DNA of 64,000 nucleotides, taken from contig NZ_QYUO01000002.1 of the NCBI RefSeq assembly GCF_003591035.1, forward strand, positions 1,364,001 to 1,428,000, given 5' to 3'. The notes beneath the pieces were generated by a model that saw only the letters and a list, made by a program, of their open reading frames with translations, had not been told where the DNA came from and did not search any database. How positions within the stretch are numbered: position 1 is the first letter of the stretch; each line of letters starts with the position of its first letter. Shown in pieces: positions 53,587 through 62,222 of the stretch. A program made the translations under genes and the position numbers. This DNA is from Noviherbaspirillum saxi (GTDB lineage Bacteria > Pseudomonadota > Gammaproteobacteria > Burkholderiales > Burkholderiaceae_D).

Positions 53587-53787
53587 ATGGCCAGCATCAC
53601 AATCAAGGATCTGCCGGAAAGCATCGATCTTGACCACGAAGCAATGGTCGCCATCACCGGTGGCGCACGCAGTGGAAGACACCAGGCATTTCATCAGCCT
53701 GCGGCACAACGTGGCACGCGCATCGTCGACTACCCGACCGGCGTACATCGCAGTTTTCCTTCGGTGAAAAATCAGTCTTCACGGTAA
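53587..53787 (+). CDS. Double-glycine leader peptide, type 3
   Basis: A 66-residue precursor: MASITIKDLPESIDLDHEAM then VAITGG, with the same leader spacing (I6, D8-L9, L15-D16, A19-M20, G25-G26) but a very different, basic 40-residue core (ARSGRHQAFHQPAAQRGTR and on). It lies 206 bases after the type 2 gene. A perfect 15-bp tandem repeat is at 53528-53557 just upstream. No proper sigma-54 site was found, so it may depend on read-through from cluster 1. Confidence 0.75.
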   Translation: MASITIKDLPESIDLDHEAMVAITGGARSGRHQAFHQPAAQRGTRIVDYPTGVHRSFPSVKNQSSR

Positions 53788-53988
53788 GACTGAAATCTCG
53801 GGACGAACGATACCGTCCTGGCATACACAGTATTGCATCGCCGAATTGATTTTTTATTCGTGATCCTGTCTTCTTCGATTTGCCGGAAGAGGACTGTTAG
53901 TGCTCGACGATCGAAATTATCGTCGGCGTAATTGATACCGTGACAGCAAGAACGAATAGCCGGCAGGCGCCGGCTGTTTGACAGGAGC

Positions 53989-55530
53989 TTATAACCTGAA
54001 CTCGGCAACGGCCTGGTTCAGCTTTTCGGCCTGTTCCTCCAGCGATCCCGCGGCGGCGGCAGCCTGTTCTACCAGTGCCGCATTCTGCTGCGTCACCGAA
54101 TCCATTTGCGATACCGCAAGGCTGACCTGGTCGATACCCGTGCTTTGCTCGACCGAAGCCTGGCTGATTTCAGACATGATGCTTTCGACCTTGGCGACAG
54201 CGTTCACGATTCTTTCCATCGTTTGACCAGCACGATCGACCATCACTGTCCCTTCGCTGACCTGCCTGACCGAGTTATCGATCAATTCCTTGATTTCCTT
54301 GGCGGCGGCAGCGGAGCGGTGTGCAAGACTGCGGACTTCGCTCGCCACCACAGCAAAGCCCTTGCCCTGCTCACCAGCGCGCGCTGCTTCGACGGCTGCA
54401 TTGAGTGCAAGTATATTGGTCTGGAATGCAATGCCTTCGATCACGCTGATAATGTCGACGATACGACCCGATGCGCTGTTGATGCCGTCCATGGTTTCCA
54501 CTACCAGGCTGACAACTTCGCCTCCCTCCTTCGCGATCGAGGACGCTTCCAGTGACAATGCGCTTGCCTGTCGTGCATTGTTGGCATTCTGACGCACGGT
54601 CGTCGCCAGGTTTTCCATGCTGCTTGCCGTTTCCTGCAGCGATGCGGCCTGCTCTTCGGTGCGTTGCGACAGGTCGGCATTGCCGGACGCGATTTCACGC
54701 GTTGCCGTTGCGATCAGGCCGGATCCTGAGCGCAGGTCGCCCACCATCCGCGACAGACTGGCTTGCATGCGCTGCAGCCCGGCCATCAAATGACCGATCT
54801 CGTTCCGACCACCCTGTTCAATCCGGCCGCTCAGGTTGCCGCTCGCAATGCGGTCGAACTGGACCATTATGGCGCCGAGCGGTTTGACGATGGACTTGCG
54901 GATTTGCCATGCCACGCCTGCACCAAGCAACACCCCGAGCACGATGAGTACGATCGCATAGCGCGTAAACTGCGTGAATTCTTCCTGCGATGCTGCGTAT
55001 TCCATCTGTGCACTATCGAGCTGCCGTTTCGCGAGTTCACCGCCGCGCGCATTGAGTTCGCGGTCCAGCGCCGGCACAATTTCCATCACGTGCCTTGCAA
55101 GCTCATCCTTGTTGCCTTCCTGTATTGCCTTAACAAGCCCCGCCACACCGGTATCGAAGAATGCGTTGCGGCGCTGCGATACTGTTGCGGCAAGCAAGTT
55201 TTCCTCGGCGGTGTGCGGCAGTTTTCCATATGCATTCCATGCGTCGTGGGATTTCTGCATGAAAGCTTGCGCCGCAGTGATACGTTTCGCGGCTTCTGGC
55301 GATTCGGGCGCAAACGCAGCCTGATCCAGCAATACCCGAACAAGCACCTGGTTCGATCGCGCATCGGCTAAATGAATACTGGCGGCCAGCTGATTCTCAT
55401 AGATATGCCGCGTCACTTCATTACTTTTATACAGCGCCGCAAGTGAAGCAAGCCCGGCTACGATCAGCATCACGCTATTGAAAGCGATCAGGTAGACAAG
55501 GCGCATGCCGACAGTGGTATTGCGAAACAT
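53989..55530 (-). CDS. Methyl-accepting chemotaxis protein
   Basis: A 513-residue chemoreceptor: membrane segment at about 12-33 (LVYLIAFNSVMLIVAGLASLAAL), four-helix periplasmic part to about 185, second segment (YAIVLIVLGVLLGAGVAW), HAMP, and the signalling hairpin [41 protein letters not shown]. It lacks a C-terminal CheR-binding pentapeptide, ending in AVAEFRL. The ATG at 55530 (MFRNTTVG) is preferred to the upstream extension. It lies between peptide clusters 1 and 2; whether it senses the peptides is unknown. Confidence 0.92.
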   Translation of the reverse strand: MFRNTTVGMRLVYLIAFNSVMLIVAGLASLAALYKSNEVTRHIYENQLAASIHLADARSNQVLVRVLLDQAAFAPESPEAAKRITAAQAFMQKSHDAWNAYGKLPHTAEENLLAATVSQRRNAFFDTGVAGLVKAIQEGNKDELARHVMEIVPALDRELNARGGELAKRQLDSAQMEYAASQEEFTQFTRYAIVLIVLGVLLGAGVAWQIRKSIVKPLGAIMVQFDRIASGNLSGRIEQGGRNEIGHLMAGLQRMQASLSRMVGDLRSGSGLIATATREIASGNADLSQRTEEQAASLQETASSMENLATTVRQNANNARQASALSLEASSIAKEGGEVVSLVVETMDGINSASGRIVDIISVIEGIAFQTNILALNAAVEAARAGEQGKGFAVVASEVRSLAHRSAAAAKEIKELIDNSVRQVSEGTVMVDRAGQTMERIVNAVAKVESIMSEISQASVEQSTGIDQVSLAVSQMDSVTQQNAALVEQAAAAAGSLEEQAEKLNQAVAEFRL

Positions 55531-55837
55531 GAATTCTCCGTATCGTTTGTGCGCGGGAATGCGGCAGCCGGAATTTGCTATGAGGATACTTAAATATACA
55601 ATATTTGTATACATAAAGTGATCCAGATCCGGGCCGTCAAGTTGGAGCTCATCGTCGGCGCGATTTCTTTACAACACCGTTGGACGAGCCGCCGCTTTGA
55701 TCTATAAAAGGCTGAATGAATCAGGCGTCTTCGCAGATAGGCAAGACGGACAACGTCATTAAGTAGCCCGGGCAGGGAGTTGCCTTTGTCCGTCTTTAGA
55801 TGCGGTGCTCTGTGACTTTTCATGACTGTCGCCGTTA

Positions 55838-55867
55838 ATCCAACAGCTGATCTTTAATGTGTTGGAT
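55838..55867. promoter_or_regulatory. Inverted repeat UAS, peptide cluster 2
   Basis: ATCCAACA and TGTTGGAT separated by 14 bases: a perfect 8-bp inverted repeat. It ends 122 bases before the -24 element. Same element as in clusters 1 and 3. No other gene can be supported in 55531-56108. Confidence 0.75.
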
Positions 55868-55988
55868 ATGGCCCATCAGCAGCTAGCTGGCGCGATCCTC
55901 GCCCCACTGCGCCACCTCCCCGCATACCGCATATTTTCCCCTGCATATTCAAGCACTTAGCACATCACCTGCCTCACTCCACACGCCC

Positions 55989-56004
55989 TGGCACACTCCC
56001 TGCA
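55989..56004 (+). promoter_or_regulatory. Sigma-54 promoter, peptide cluster 2
   Basis: TGGCACACTCCCTGCA, correct GG to GC spacing, 120 bases before the first peptide gene of cluster 2. Confidence 0.87.
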
Positions 56005-56108
56005 ATATCCCTATCGAGTGCGACACAATGACCGGCACCCAACCCCAAACGATTCACCCGCTTCACCTTACTTGACTTACTTAACCACTTCCTTTCAGGA
56101 GAATTGCC

Positions 56109-56384
56109 ATGACTACCTTGATCATCACCGACCTGTCCGTCACCGAACAACTCGATGCCCGTGCCATGACTGCCGTCCGCGGCGGCATGTACAAAGGCGT
56201 CTACCCCTTCTGGAGCCCGCTCGTGAGCGTCTCCAAAAACGACTTCCAGTTCGAAGCCGACCAGGCACTCGGTCAAAGCCAGAACACTATGGTCAACAAC
56301 GGCAACAACGTCGCCTTCGCGTCCGGGATCACTTCCACCGTGAAACCGCATCAGCATGGCGCCAACACCATCAACTTCGCTTAA
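56109..56384 (+). CDS. Double-glycine leader peptide, type 1b (cluster 2)
   Basis: A 91-residue precursor of the type 1 family with leader MTTLIITDLSVTEQLDARAM-TAVRGG. The core starts MYKGVYPFWSPLVSVSKNDF and ends TINFA. Residues 25-26 are the double glycine. An identical protein is encoded at 61527. CAGGAGAATTGCC precedes the ATG. It is the first gene behind the cluster 2 sigma-54 promoter. Confidence 0.85.
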   Translation: MTTLIITDLSVTEQLDARAMTAVRGGMYKGVYPFWSPLVSVSKNDFQFEADQALGQSQNTMVNNGNNVAFASGITSTVKPHQHGANTINFA

Positions 56385-56440
56385 TCGCAACATCCTGTTC
56401 ATTCATTTACGCAAGCCACTTATTCCTTTAGGAGAATCTC

Positions 56441-56716
56441 ATGAAAGCCCTGATCATCAACGACCTGTCCGTGACCGAAGAACTCGACGCCAGCGCCATG
56501 GCTGCTGTGCGCGGCGGCACCTACAAAGGCATGCCCTTCTACTTCGGCCCGCTGGTTAGCATGTCCAAGAACGACTTCCAGTTCGATGCCGAACAATCGC
56601 TTGGCCAGAGCCAGAATACGCTGGTCAACAACGGCAACAACGCCGCTTTCGTTTCCGGCATCACCTCGACCGTGAAACCGCATCAGCATGGCACCAACAC
56701 CATCAACTTCGGCTAA
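56441..56716 (+). CDS. Double-glycine leader peptide, type 1c (cluster 2)
   Basis: A 91-residue precursor, leader MKALIINDLSVTEELDASAM-AAVRGG, core TYKGMPFYFGPLVSMSKNDF and on to TINFG. It follows the preceding gene by 56 bases that include AGGAGAATCTC. Identical in protein to the gene at 61859, although the DNA differs in the second half. Confidence 0.85.
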   Translation: MKALIINDLSVTEELDASAMAAVRGGTYKGMPFYFGPLVSMSKNDFQFDAEQSLGQSQNTLVNNGNNAAFVSGITSTVKPHQHGTNTINFG

Positions 56717-56772
56717 TCGCAACATCCTGTTCATTCATTTACGCAAACCACTTATTCCTTTAGGAGAATGTC

Positions 56773-57048
56773 ATGAAAGCACTGATCATCAAAGACCTGT
56801 CCGTAACCGAAGAACTCGACGCCGGCGCCATGGCTGCGGTGCGCGGCGGCACCTACAAAGGCATGCCTTTCTACTTCGGCCCGCTGTTTAGCATGTCCAA
56901 GAACGACTTCCAGTTCGACGCTTCGCAGACGCTCGAGCAAAGCCAGAACACCCTGGTCAACAACGGCAACAACGTTGCATTCGCATCCGGCATCACTTCA
57001 ACCGTGAAACCACATCAGCATGGTGCCAACACCATCAACTTCGGCTAA
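56773..57048 (+). CDS. Double-glycine leader peptide, type 1d (cluster 2)
   Basis: A 91-residue precursor, leader MKALIIKDLSVTEELDAGAM-AAVRGG, core TYKGMPFYFGPLFSMSKNDF with TLEQSQNTLVNNGNNVAF. It is a tandem duplicate of the preceding gene, again with 56 bases of nearly identical spacer. It is the last gene of cluster 2, followed by a strong hairpin. Confidence 0.85.
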   Translation: MKALIIKDLSVTEELDAGAMAAVRGGTYKGMPFYFGPLFSMSKNDFQFDASQTLEQSQNTLVNNGNNVAFASGITSTVKPHQHGANTINFG

Positions 57049-57059
57049 TAAGCTGCGCT

Positions 57060-57100
57060 CGATACCGCCGGTGAGGGCAAAGCCTCCGCCGGCGGTATCG
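57060..57100 (+). terminator. Terminator after peptide cluster 2
   Basis: CGATACCGCCGG, a 17-base loop, then CCGGCGGTATCG: a perfect 12-bp stem, followed by CAATGTATTTT. It separates the peptide cluster from the convergent hipBA genes and may stop both. Confidence 0.7.
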
Positions 57101-57120
57101 CAATGTATTTTCTGAGGTAG

Positions 57121-58392
57121 TCAGCCTTGCCGCCCTGCAGGCTTGACAGCTTTTCCAGGCTTCGGCGGAGGTGAGGTCAACGTCGTATTGAGTCCTGTCT
57201 CCCAGCATGCGAGTAAGCGCTCCCCGGCCTTCCTGAACTCTGGACGATCTCCCATGTACTGTCTGATGTCCGCGCGCGTCGCAGACATGGCATCGGCCAC
57301 CCGCTCGACGATCTGCGATATGTGATCGTTCGCCAGGCCGCAATGAACACGGCCGAAGTCATGGAGTTTTCTGGCATTCGGGAAGCGTTTGGAACCGCCC
57401 AAGGTCAGTGCCAATGTATCGTGCGTGATGTACGGCGTGGTCGATACGATGTCATACGTGGGCGCGAACGAGACCGGAGCGTCCGCATTGTCATATAAGA
57501 CCCCGAAATTCTTCAGATGGGCATCTCCATTCTGTACAGCACATGACACGACGAAGGAAGTGAAAAATTCCTCCATCGCCTGCTTCTTATGTTCTGTGTC
57601 AACGTACTCACCGATGCGCCTGGCGAGCTGTTCATAACTGGAATCGTATTTTCTGGCCGTGCCAACGCCGTTGAGCGAACAGAAATCTTCAAAACCAACA
57701 TATCGACCATCATCCTTGCGATCGAAGCGGTCGACCACAAGGAATCGTCCATTGTCCGAGAGTTGCAGCTTCGGGATTCTGAGGCCTGCACGCTTGGCGA
57801 CCTGCATGCAAAAAAACTCGTTTGTCGCAAGCTCCGGAAATTCCTTAGGGTCAAAAGTTTTGACGATATGCGTCGCATCGCTCGCCGTGATGCGACCTTG
57901 CATGGCGGGCTTGTCTTCATCGCGCACCAGCACCTTAGGCTGTACGCCGGATACGCCAGAAACGGCCGAGTAACGTTCCATCAGGTAGTGCAGAAGGCCT
58001 TCGGTATCCTTGGTGTGCAGGATTTCCTTGATGCTTTGCGGCGGCACATCGGCTTTTACTTGCTCATTGGAGTAGCGCAGGCGTCCGATCTGAGAAGAAC
58101 CGACCAGATCCAGCATATTGAGATCATCAAAACCAGAAATGGCCTTGCTGAAGCGCAGCATGATCGTGCGACGCAGATCGCCTTCCGGCAAATTCATCTG
58201 AAACACCGGATGCAGCTCGTCATAGATGTAGCTTTCGGTTTCTACCGGCATGGTCAGTGAAACCGCGCAATGGCTTTCGCACTTGAGATCGTAGGTAAAG
58301 ACGAAGCGCTTTTCCGCGGCGCGGTCGATCGCCCCGGCAACGATGTGATCGTCGCCGCTTCCTTCGCGGCGATTTACCCAGACCAGCATCAT
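57121..58392 (-). CDS. hipA: HipA-type toxin kinase
   Basis: A 423-residue HipA-family Ser/Thr kinase. Typical segments are FQMNLPEGDLRRTIMLRFSKAISGFDDLNML, VSGVQPKVLVR, THIVKTFDPKEFPELATNEFFCMQVAKRAGL, RFLVVDRFDR, and the catalytic loop FVVSCAVQNGDAHLKNFGVLYD, followed by APTYDIVSTTPY. HipA toxins phosphorylate targets such as aminoacyl-tRNA synthetases and cause dormancy. It overlaps the antitoxin gene by four bases (ATGA), the usual coupling. Confidence 0.9.
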   Translation of the reverse strand: MMLVWVNRREGSGDDHIVAGAIDRAAEKRFVFTYDLKCESHCAVSLTMPVETESYIYDELHPVFQMNLPEGDLRRTIMLRFSKAISGFDDLNMLDLVGSSQIGRLRYSNEQVKADVPPQSIKEILHTKDTEGLLHYLMERYSAVSGVSGVQPKVLVRDEDKPAMQGRITASDATHIVKTFDPKEFPELATNEFFCMQVAKRAGLRIPKLQLSDNGRFLVVDRFDRKDDGRYVGFEDFCSLNGVGTARKYDSSYEQLARRIGEYVDTEHKKQAMEEFFTSFVVSCAVQNGDAHLKNFGVLYDNADAPVSFAPTYDIVSTTPYITHDTLALTLGGSKRFPNARKLHDFGRVHCGLANDHISQIVERVADAMSATRADIRQYMGDRPEFRKAGERLLACWETGLNTTLTSPPPKPGKAVKPAGRQG

Positions 58393-58790
58393 TCTTCGCT
58401 CTCCTTCGCTTTCTTCGGACGACGTACGCGCTTGCGCAAGCTTGTAATGGCTTCATCGGGCTGAGGCGATGTCGTCTCGGCCCAAGCGGCATTCTTCGGC
58501 CCGCGTGGTCCCATGGCAGAAAGCGCATGGCGTGAACGGAGTTGTTCCGCCGACTCCATTGCCAGGCTACGCAGCGTCGGCCGCTTGCGAACCGGTTGCA
58601 ATGTCAATTCCAGTGCAAGACGCTCACAGACGCGCATGATTTTCCGAATGCCCAGTTCGGCCAGCCTGCCGTTTTCGAGACGGCTGAGTGTTGCCCGGGA
58701 AATTTCGGCAAAAGCGCACAGTTCTTCCTGCTGCACGCCTTTTTCCAGCCTTGCTTTTTTTATCTCCAAGCCTATTTGAATTAAGTCCAT
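58389..58790 (-). CDS. hipB: HipB-type antitoxin (XRE helix-turn-helix)
   Basis: A 133-residue protein with an N-terminal helix-turn-helix at residues about 5-60 (IGLEIKKARLEKGVQQEELCAFAEISRATLSRLENGRLAELGIRKIMRVCERL) and a basic C-terminal tail (ITSLRKRVRRPKKAKE). It is longer than E. coli HipB because of this tail. It should bind its own promoter, neutralise HipA and be co-transcribed with it. The AT-rich stretch just before the start is the likely operator. Confidence 0.88.
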   Translation of the reverse strand: MDLIQIGLEIKKARLEKGVQQEELCAFAEISRATLSRLENGRLAELGIRKIMRVCERLALELTLQPVRKRPTLRSLAMESAEQLRSRHALSAMGPRGPKNAAWAETTSPQPDEAITSLRKRVRRPKKAKESEE

Positions 58791-58874
58791 AATGAATCAC
58801 AAACTACACATTAAATAATATTTATTTATATTGTATAGTATGCGATACATAAAGCAATGATAACGAAGATGGAT

Positions 58875-59044
58875 TTATTCCTTTTTAACTGTACTCATCA
58901 TCAGGCCTCCAACCAAACCGGCTCCAGGCCGAATATGATGCTGGTCGTCTGAACACGCTGATGGCGCAGGCTGGCGACCACGAGACCTTATCCAAGCGCG
59001 GTGAAAACCACGCCCAGAACGACCAGATAGCCAATCCCCCGCAT
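58875..59044 (-). pseudogene. Remnant of an EamA/DMT-type transporter C-terminus
   Basis: On the minus strand from 59044 one frame reads MRGIGYLVVLGVVFTALG, a stop, then GLVVASLRHQRVQTTSIIFG LEPVW. A second frame ends AGLVGGLMMSTVKKE. The TTSIIFGLEPVW and AGLVGGLMM pieces look like the last helices of EamA transporters, broken by a stop and a deletion or frameshift. It lies ten bases after the oxidase stop. The call is tentative. Confidence 0.45.
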
Positions 59045-59053
59045 TACGCACTC

Positions 59054-60238
59054 TCACAAAATGCCGCGTTCCGGATAAGGCTCATGCTTAAGCACCCGTT
59101 CATAGCCCAGCCGACTGAGATCGATGGTTTCAAACCGCCCTTTATTGATCAGCTCCGCAACGCCGCGCCCGGCAGCCGGGGCATGCATCATCCCATGGCC
59201 TGAAAAACCGCTCACGACGTAAAAATTCTCGTGGTTTCCAGTCCAGCTGCCGATGATGGGATTGCCATCCAGCTCGCTTTGCTCATACAGCCCCGACCAC
59301 GTGCGATGACACTTCACGCCCTCAAAGGCAATCGGAAAGCGATGCGCAAGTGCCGGCCAAACGACCTCCTCGAAGTAGTGATGATCAACATCGAAATTGA
59401 ATCCCCTGGGTTCATGCGAATTGACCAAGCCGCCGGAGAAGCCCTGGCCTTCGGAGCGAAAAGCCAATCGGTTGAGATCCTTTACATAGGGCAAGGGCTC
59501 GATCTGGCGATGCCCGGTGAAGTAATGTTCAAAACGGCGCAGTGGCGACACCGGAAGGACCATGCCTGCCATGGCACTAACCTGTGCCGACCAGGCACCT
59601 GCGGCATTGACAAAGTAATCGGCGGCAAGCGTCGTACCACTGGATAGTGTTGCCCCGACAATCGTGTCAGAAGACCAGGTGAAACCACTGACCCGATCGC
59701 TGATGAACTCCACGCCGAGCGACTTCGTCTTTTTGCGCGTACCCTGCAGAAAGCTGTTCGGGTCGCACCAGCCATCTTTGGGGGAATAGGCGGCGCCATC
59801 GAGGTCATCAACGTGCATCGAAGGAAAAAGCTGTTTCAAACCTTCTCTGTCGAGCATCCTTATGTCTGCCCCCAGCGCCTGCTGCACCTGCGCATTCTCC
59901 TCAAGCATCTGCAACGCCCTGCTTCCTTGCACGATGAATAAATAGCCTTGTTCCACCCAGTCGATCGGCGCAGGAACGCCGTCCACGCTCATCTCAGCCG
60001 AAAAGTTCTTGATGCGTTCAATGCTGAAGTTGGACATCTCAATGTTTTCCGGACAAGAGAACAACCGCCGGGCGCCGCCGGACGCACGCACTGTCGATGC
60101 ATATTCATAGGTCGGGTCAGGTTCGATGACGGCGACCTCCATGGCCGGATTCTGCTGTTTCAAAAAGTAGGCAACGTAACAACCGACAATGCCTCCGCCA
60201 GCAATAAGAACGTCATATTTGTTACGAAGGCTATGCAT
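59054..60238 (-). CDS. FAD-dependent amino-acid/amine oxidoreductase (DAO family)
   Basis: A 394-residue flavoprotein. The FAD dinucleotide-binding motif is DVLIAGGGIVGCYVAYFLKQ, and family segments are RASGGARRLFSCPENIEMSNFSIERIKNF, YFVNAAGAWSAQVSAMAG and FYVVSGFSGHGMMHAPAAGRGVAELI. The fold is that of DadA, sarcosine and glycine oxidase-like enzymes. CTGAGGAGAAACGC precedes the ATG. It is divergent from a GntR regulator, which is likely to control it through the palindrome at 60282. A former transporter partner lies decayed downstream. The substrate is unknown. Confidence 0.88.
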   Translation of the reverse strand: MHSLRNKYDVLIAGGGIVGCYVAYFLKQQNPAMEVAVIEPDPTYEYASTVRASGGARRLFSCPENIEMSNFSIERIKNFSAEMSVDGVPAPIDWVEQGYLFIVQGSRALQMLEENAQVQQALGADIRMLDREGLKQLFPSMHVDDLDGAAYSPKDGWCDPNSFLQGTRKKTKSLGVEFISDRVSGFTWSSDTIVGATLSSGTTLAADYFVNAAGAWSAQVSAMAGMVLPVSPLRRFEHYFTGHRQIEPLPYVKDLNRLAFRSEGQGFSGGLVNSHEPRGFNFDVDHHYFEEVVWPALAHRFPIAFEGVKCHRTWSGLYEQSELDGNPIIGSWTGNHENFYVVSGFSGHGMMHAPAAGRGVAELINKGRFETIDLSRLGYERVLKHEPYPERGIL

Positions 60239-60281
60239 GCGTTTCTCCTCAGATCATTCCGAAAAAGGTATATTATCCTAT

Positions 60282-60293
60282 TTTGGATCCAAA
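60282..60293. promoter_or_regulatory. Palindromic operator between oxidase and GntR genes
   Basis: TTTGGATCCAAA, a perfect 12-bp palindrome in the AT-rich divergent region. FCD-type GntR proteins bind short symmetric sites of this length, so it is the probable operator for the neighbouring regulator. Confidence 0.65.
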
Positions 60294-60346
60294 TTAATAT
60301 ACAGTTTCTGGCGCTGGGATCACGCCATTGTTAACGTTCGCCATCC

Positions 60347-60970
60347 ATGGAAAAATTGACATCAGACCACATTGCGCTTGAGTTAAGAAAGCGCATCCAT
60401 GCCGGCGCTCTTGCTGGAGGGGTATCGCTCAAGCAGGAAGAACTGGCAGACGAGTTCGGCGTCAGCCGCATCCCTGTGAGGGAAGCGCTCAAGCGACTGG
60501 AGGTGGAAGGACTGATCCGCCACCAGCCAAACAAAGGTGCCGTCGTCCTTGCTCATAGCGTTGAGGACGTCATTGAAATGCTCGATATCCGGCTCGGCCT
60601 GGAAACGCGCGCACTCGAACTGGCAGCACCACGATTAACTCCAGCGGACCTGGATGCCGCAGGGGAAATTCTCCGTCAGTATGATGCGACCAGCAAACCT
60701 GCTCAATGGACCGATCTGAACCTGCAATTCCATTTGGTCCTGTACAAGGCAGCAGGCAAACCGCGTCTTCTGAAGATGATTGAAGAATTGTTCCTAAGTA
60801 CCCAGCGCTATACCCGCATCCTTATCTCCCATACGGTTGGCCGGGAACAACCGCAGAGAGAACACCATGAAATGCTGAATGCCCTCCGCGACGGCAAGAC
60901 AAATCACGCTATTTCACTACTACGGCAACATATTCTGCATACACAGAGAGCGCTGACAGATTCGCAATAA
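60347..60970 (+). CDS. GntR-family regulator, FCD type
   Basis: A 207-residue regulator. Winged helix at residues about 5-68 (SDHIALELRKRIHAGALAGGVSLKQEELADEFGVSRIPVREALKRLEVEGLIRHQPNKGAVV) and a helical FCD ligand domain with LDIRLGLETRALELAAPRL and the metal-binding His residues of FHLVLYKAAG and HHEMLNALRDG. It is divergent from the oxidase and probably induced by its substrate. The ribosome binding site is weak. Confidence 0.9.
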   Translation: MEKLTSDHIALELRKRIHAGALAGGVSLKQEELADEFGVSRIPVREALKRLEVEGLIRHQPNKGAVVLAHSVEDVIEMLDIRLGLETRALELAAPRLTPADLDAAGEILRQYDATSKPAQWTDLNLQFHLVLYKAAGKPRLLKMIEELFLSTQRYTRILISHTVGREQPQREHHEMLNALRDGKTNHAISLLRQHILHTQRALTDSQ

Positions 60971-61247
60971 GCAAGGACTCGGCATTCTCCTGACGTCGTT
61001 CGCGCTGAACGACAGTTCGATATTGTCGCTATTGCTCACCATGTTCGACGGGCTGGAATCGATATGCGATAGCCCTGATGTCTGGTTTAACCCGGCATAT
61101 GTATAGCAAGTGTCGGGCGGTGTACATCGCTCCCTATCAACAGTGTCTTGTTTCCTGTGTGAAGGCGTACTTGATGCTCGTTAAAAAAATGCAAGATTAG
61201 CCAGTAATCCATTAGGCTTGCCTCAGCTTTGCATTAGTCTTCATTAA

Positions 61248-61275
61248 TCCAACAGTTGATCTTTAATGTGTTGGA
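61248..61275. promoter_or_regulatory. Inverted repeat UAS, peptide cluster 3
   Basis: TCCAACA and TGTTGGA separated by 14 bases, ending 122 bases before the -24 element. Almost identical to the cluster 2 copy. The bases 60971-61247 hold no supported gene. Confidence 0.75.
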
Positions 61276-61397
61276 TATGGCCCATCAGCAGCTAGCTGGC
61301 GCAATCCTCGCCCCACTGCGCCACCTCCCCGCATACCGCATATTTTCCCCTGCATATTCAAGCACTTAGAGCCTCCTCCGCCTCACTCCACACGCCC

Positions 61398-61413
61398 TGG
61401 CACACTCCCTGCA
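61398..61413 (+). promoter_or_regulatory. Sigma-54 promoter, peptide cluster 3
   Basis: TGGCACACTCCCTGCA, same sequence as in cluster 2. The distance to the first peptide ATG is 129 bases instead of 120, because a 9-bp unit (TTGACTTAC) is duplicated in the leader. Confidence 0.87.
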
Positions 61414-61526
61414 ATATCCCTATCGAGTGCGACACAATGACCGGCACCCAACCCCAAACGATTCACCCGCTTCACCTTACTTGACTTACTTGACTTACTT
61501 AACCACTTCCTTTCAGGAGAATTGCC

Positions 61527-61802
61527 ATGACTACCTTGATCATCACCGACCTGTCCGTCACCGAACAACTCGATGCCCGTGCCATGACTGCCGTTCGCGG
61601 CGGCATGTACAAAGGCGTCTACCCCTTCTGGAGCCCGCTCGTGAGCGTCTCCAAAAACGACTTCCAGTTCGAAGCCGACCAGGCACTCGGTCAAAGCCAG
61701 AACACTATGGTCAACAACGGCAACAACGTCGCCTTCGCGTCCGGTATCACTTCCACCGTGAAACCGCATCAGCATGGCGCCAACACCATCAACTTCGCTT
61801 AA
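61527..61802 (+). CDS. Double-glycine leader peptide, type 1b (cluster 3)
   Basis: A 91-residue precursor identical in protein sequence to the gene at 56109, with Gly25-Gly26 as cut site and a core beginning MYKGVYPFWSPL. Only a few silent DNA changes separate the copies. First gene behind the cluster 3 sigma-54 promoter. Confidence 0.85.
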   Translation: MTTLIITDLSVTEQLDARAMTAVRGGMYKGVYPFWSPLVSVSKNDFQFEADQALGQSQNTMVNNGNNVAFASGITSTVKPHQHGANTINFA

Positions 61803-61858
61803 TCGCAACATCCTGTTCATTCATTTACGCAAACCACTTATTCCTTTAGGAGAATTTC

Positions 61859-62134
61859 ATGAAAGCCCTGATCATCAACGACCTGTCCGTGACCGAAGAA
61901 CTCGACGCCAGCGCCATGGCAGCTGTGCGCGGCGGCACTTACAAAGGCATGCCCTTCTACTTCGGCCCGCTGGTTAGCATGTCCAAGAACGACTTCCAGT
62001 TCGATGCCGAACAATCGCTTGGCCAGAGCCAGAACACCCTGGTCAACAACGGCAACAACGCCGCTTTCGTTTCCGGCATCACTTCCACCGTGAAACCGCA
62101 TCAGCATGGCACCAACACCATCAACTTCGGCTAA
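61859..62134 (+). CDS. Double-glycine leader peptide, type 1c (cluster 3), recombinant
   Basis: A 91-residue precursor identical in protein to the gene at 56441. Its DNA follows that gene through the first half. From about 62030 it follows the type 1 gene of cluster 1 (CAGAACACCCTGGTCAAC and CACTTCCACCGTG instead of CAGAATACGCTGG and CACCTCGACCGTG). This marks a recombination point. The spacer before it is the same 56-base spacer as in cluster 2. Confidence 0.85.
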   Translation: MKALIINDLSVTEELDASAMAAVRGGTYKGMPFYFGPLVSMSKNDFQFDAEQSLGQSQNTLVNNGNNAAFVSGITSTVKPHQHGTNTINFG

Positions 62135-62222
62135 TCCCTGTGAGCGAACCCCGACGGTGGAGGCCAGTCCTCCACCTACCGGATCCGCATCCCACCTCAC
62201 CATACATTCCAGGAGTTACACC

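Larger units (their letters stand above)
55838..56716 (+). repeat. Long direct repeat, cluster 2 copy (partner 61247-62134)
   Basis: The control region, first peptide gene, spacer and second peptide gene of cluster 2 recur in cluster 3 over about 880 bases with few differences. These are the 9-bp leader insertion, scattered substitutions, a divergent stretch just upstream of the promoter, and the recombinant end. The two copies flank about 4.5 kb with hipBA and the oxidase-GntR pair. Confidence 0.85.
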
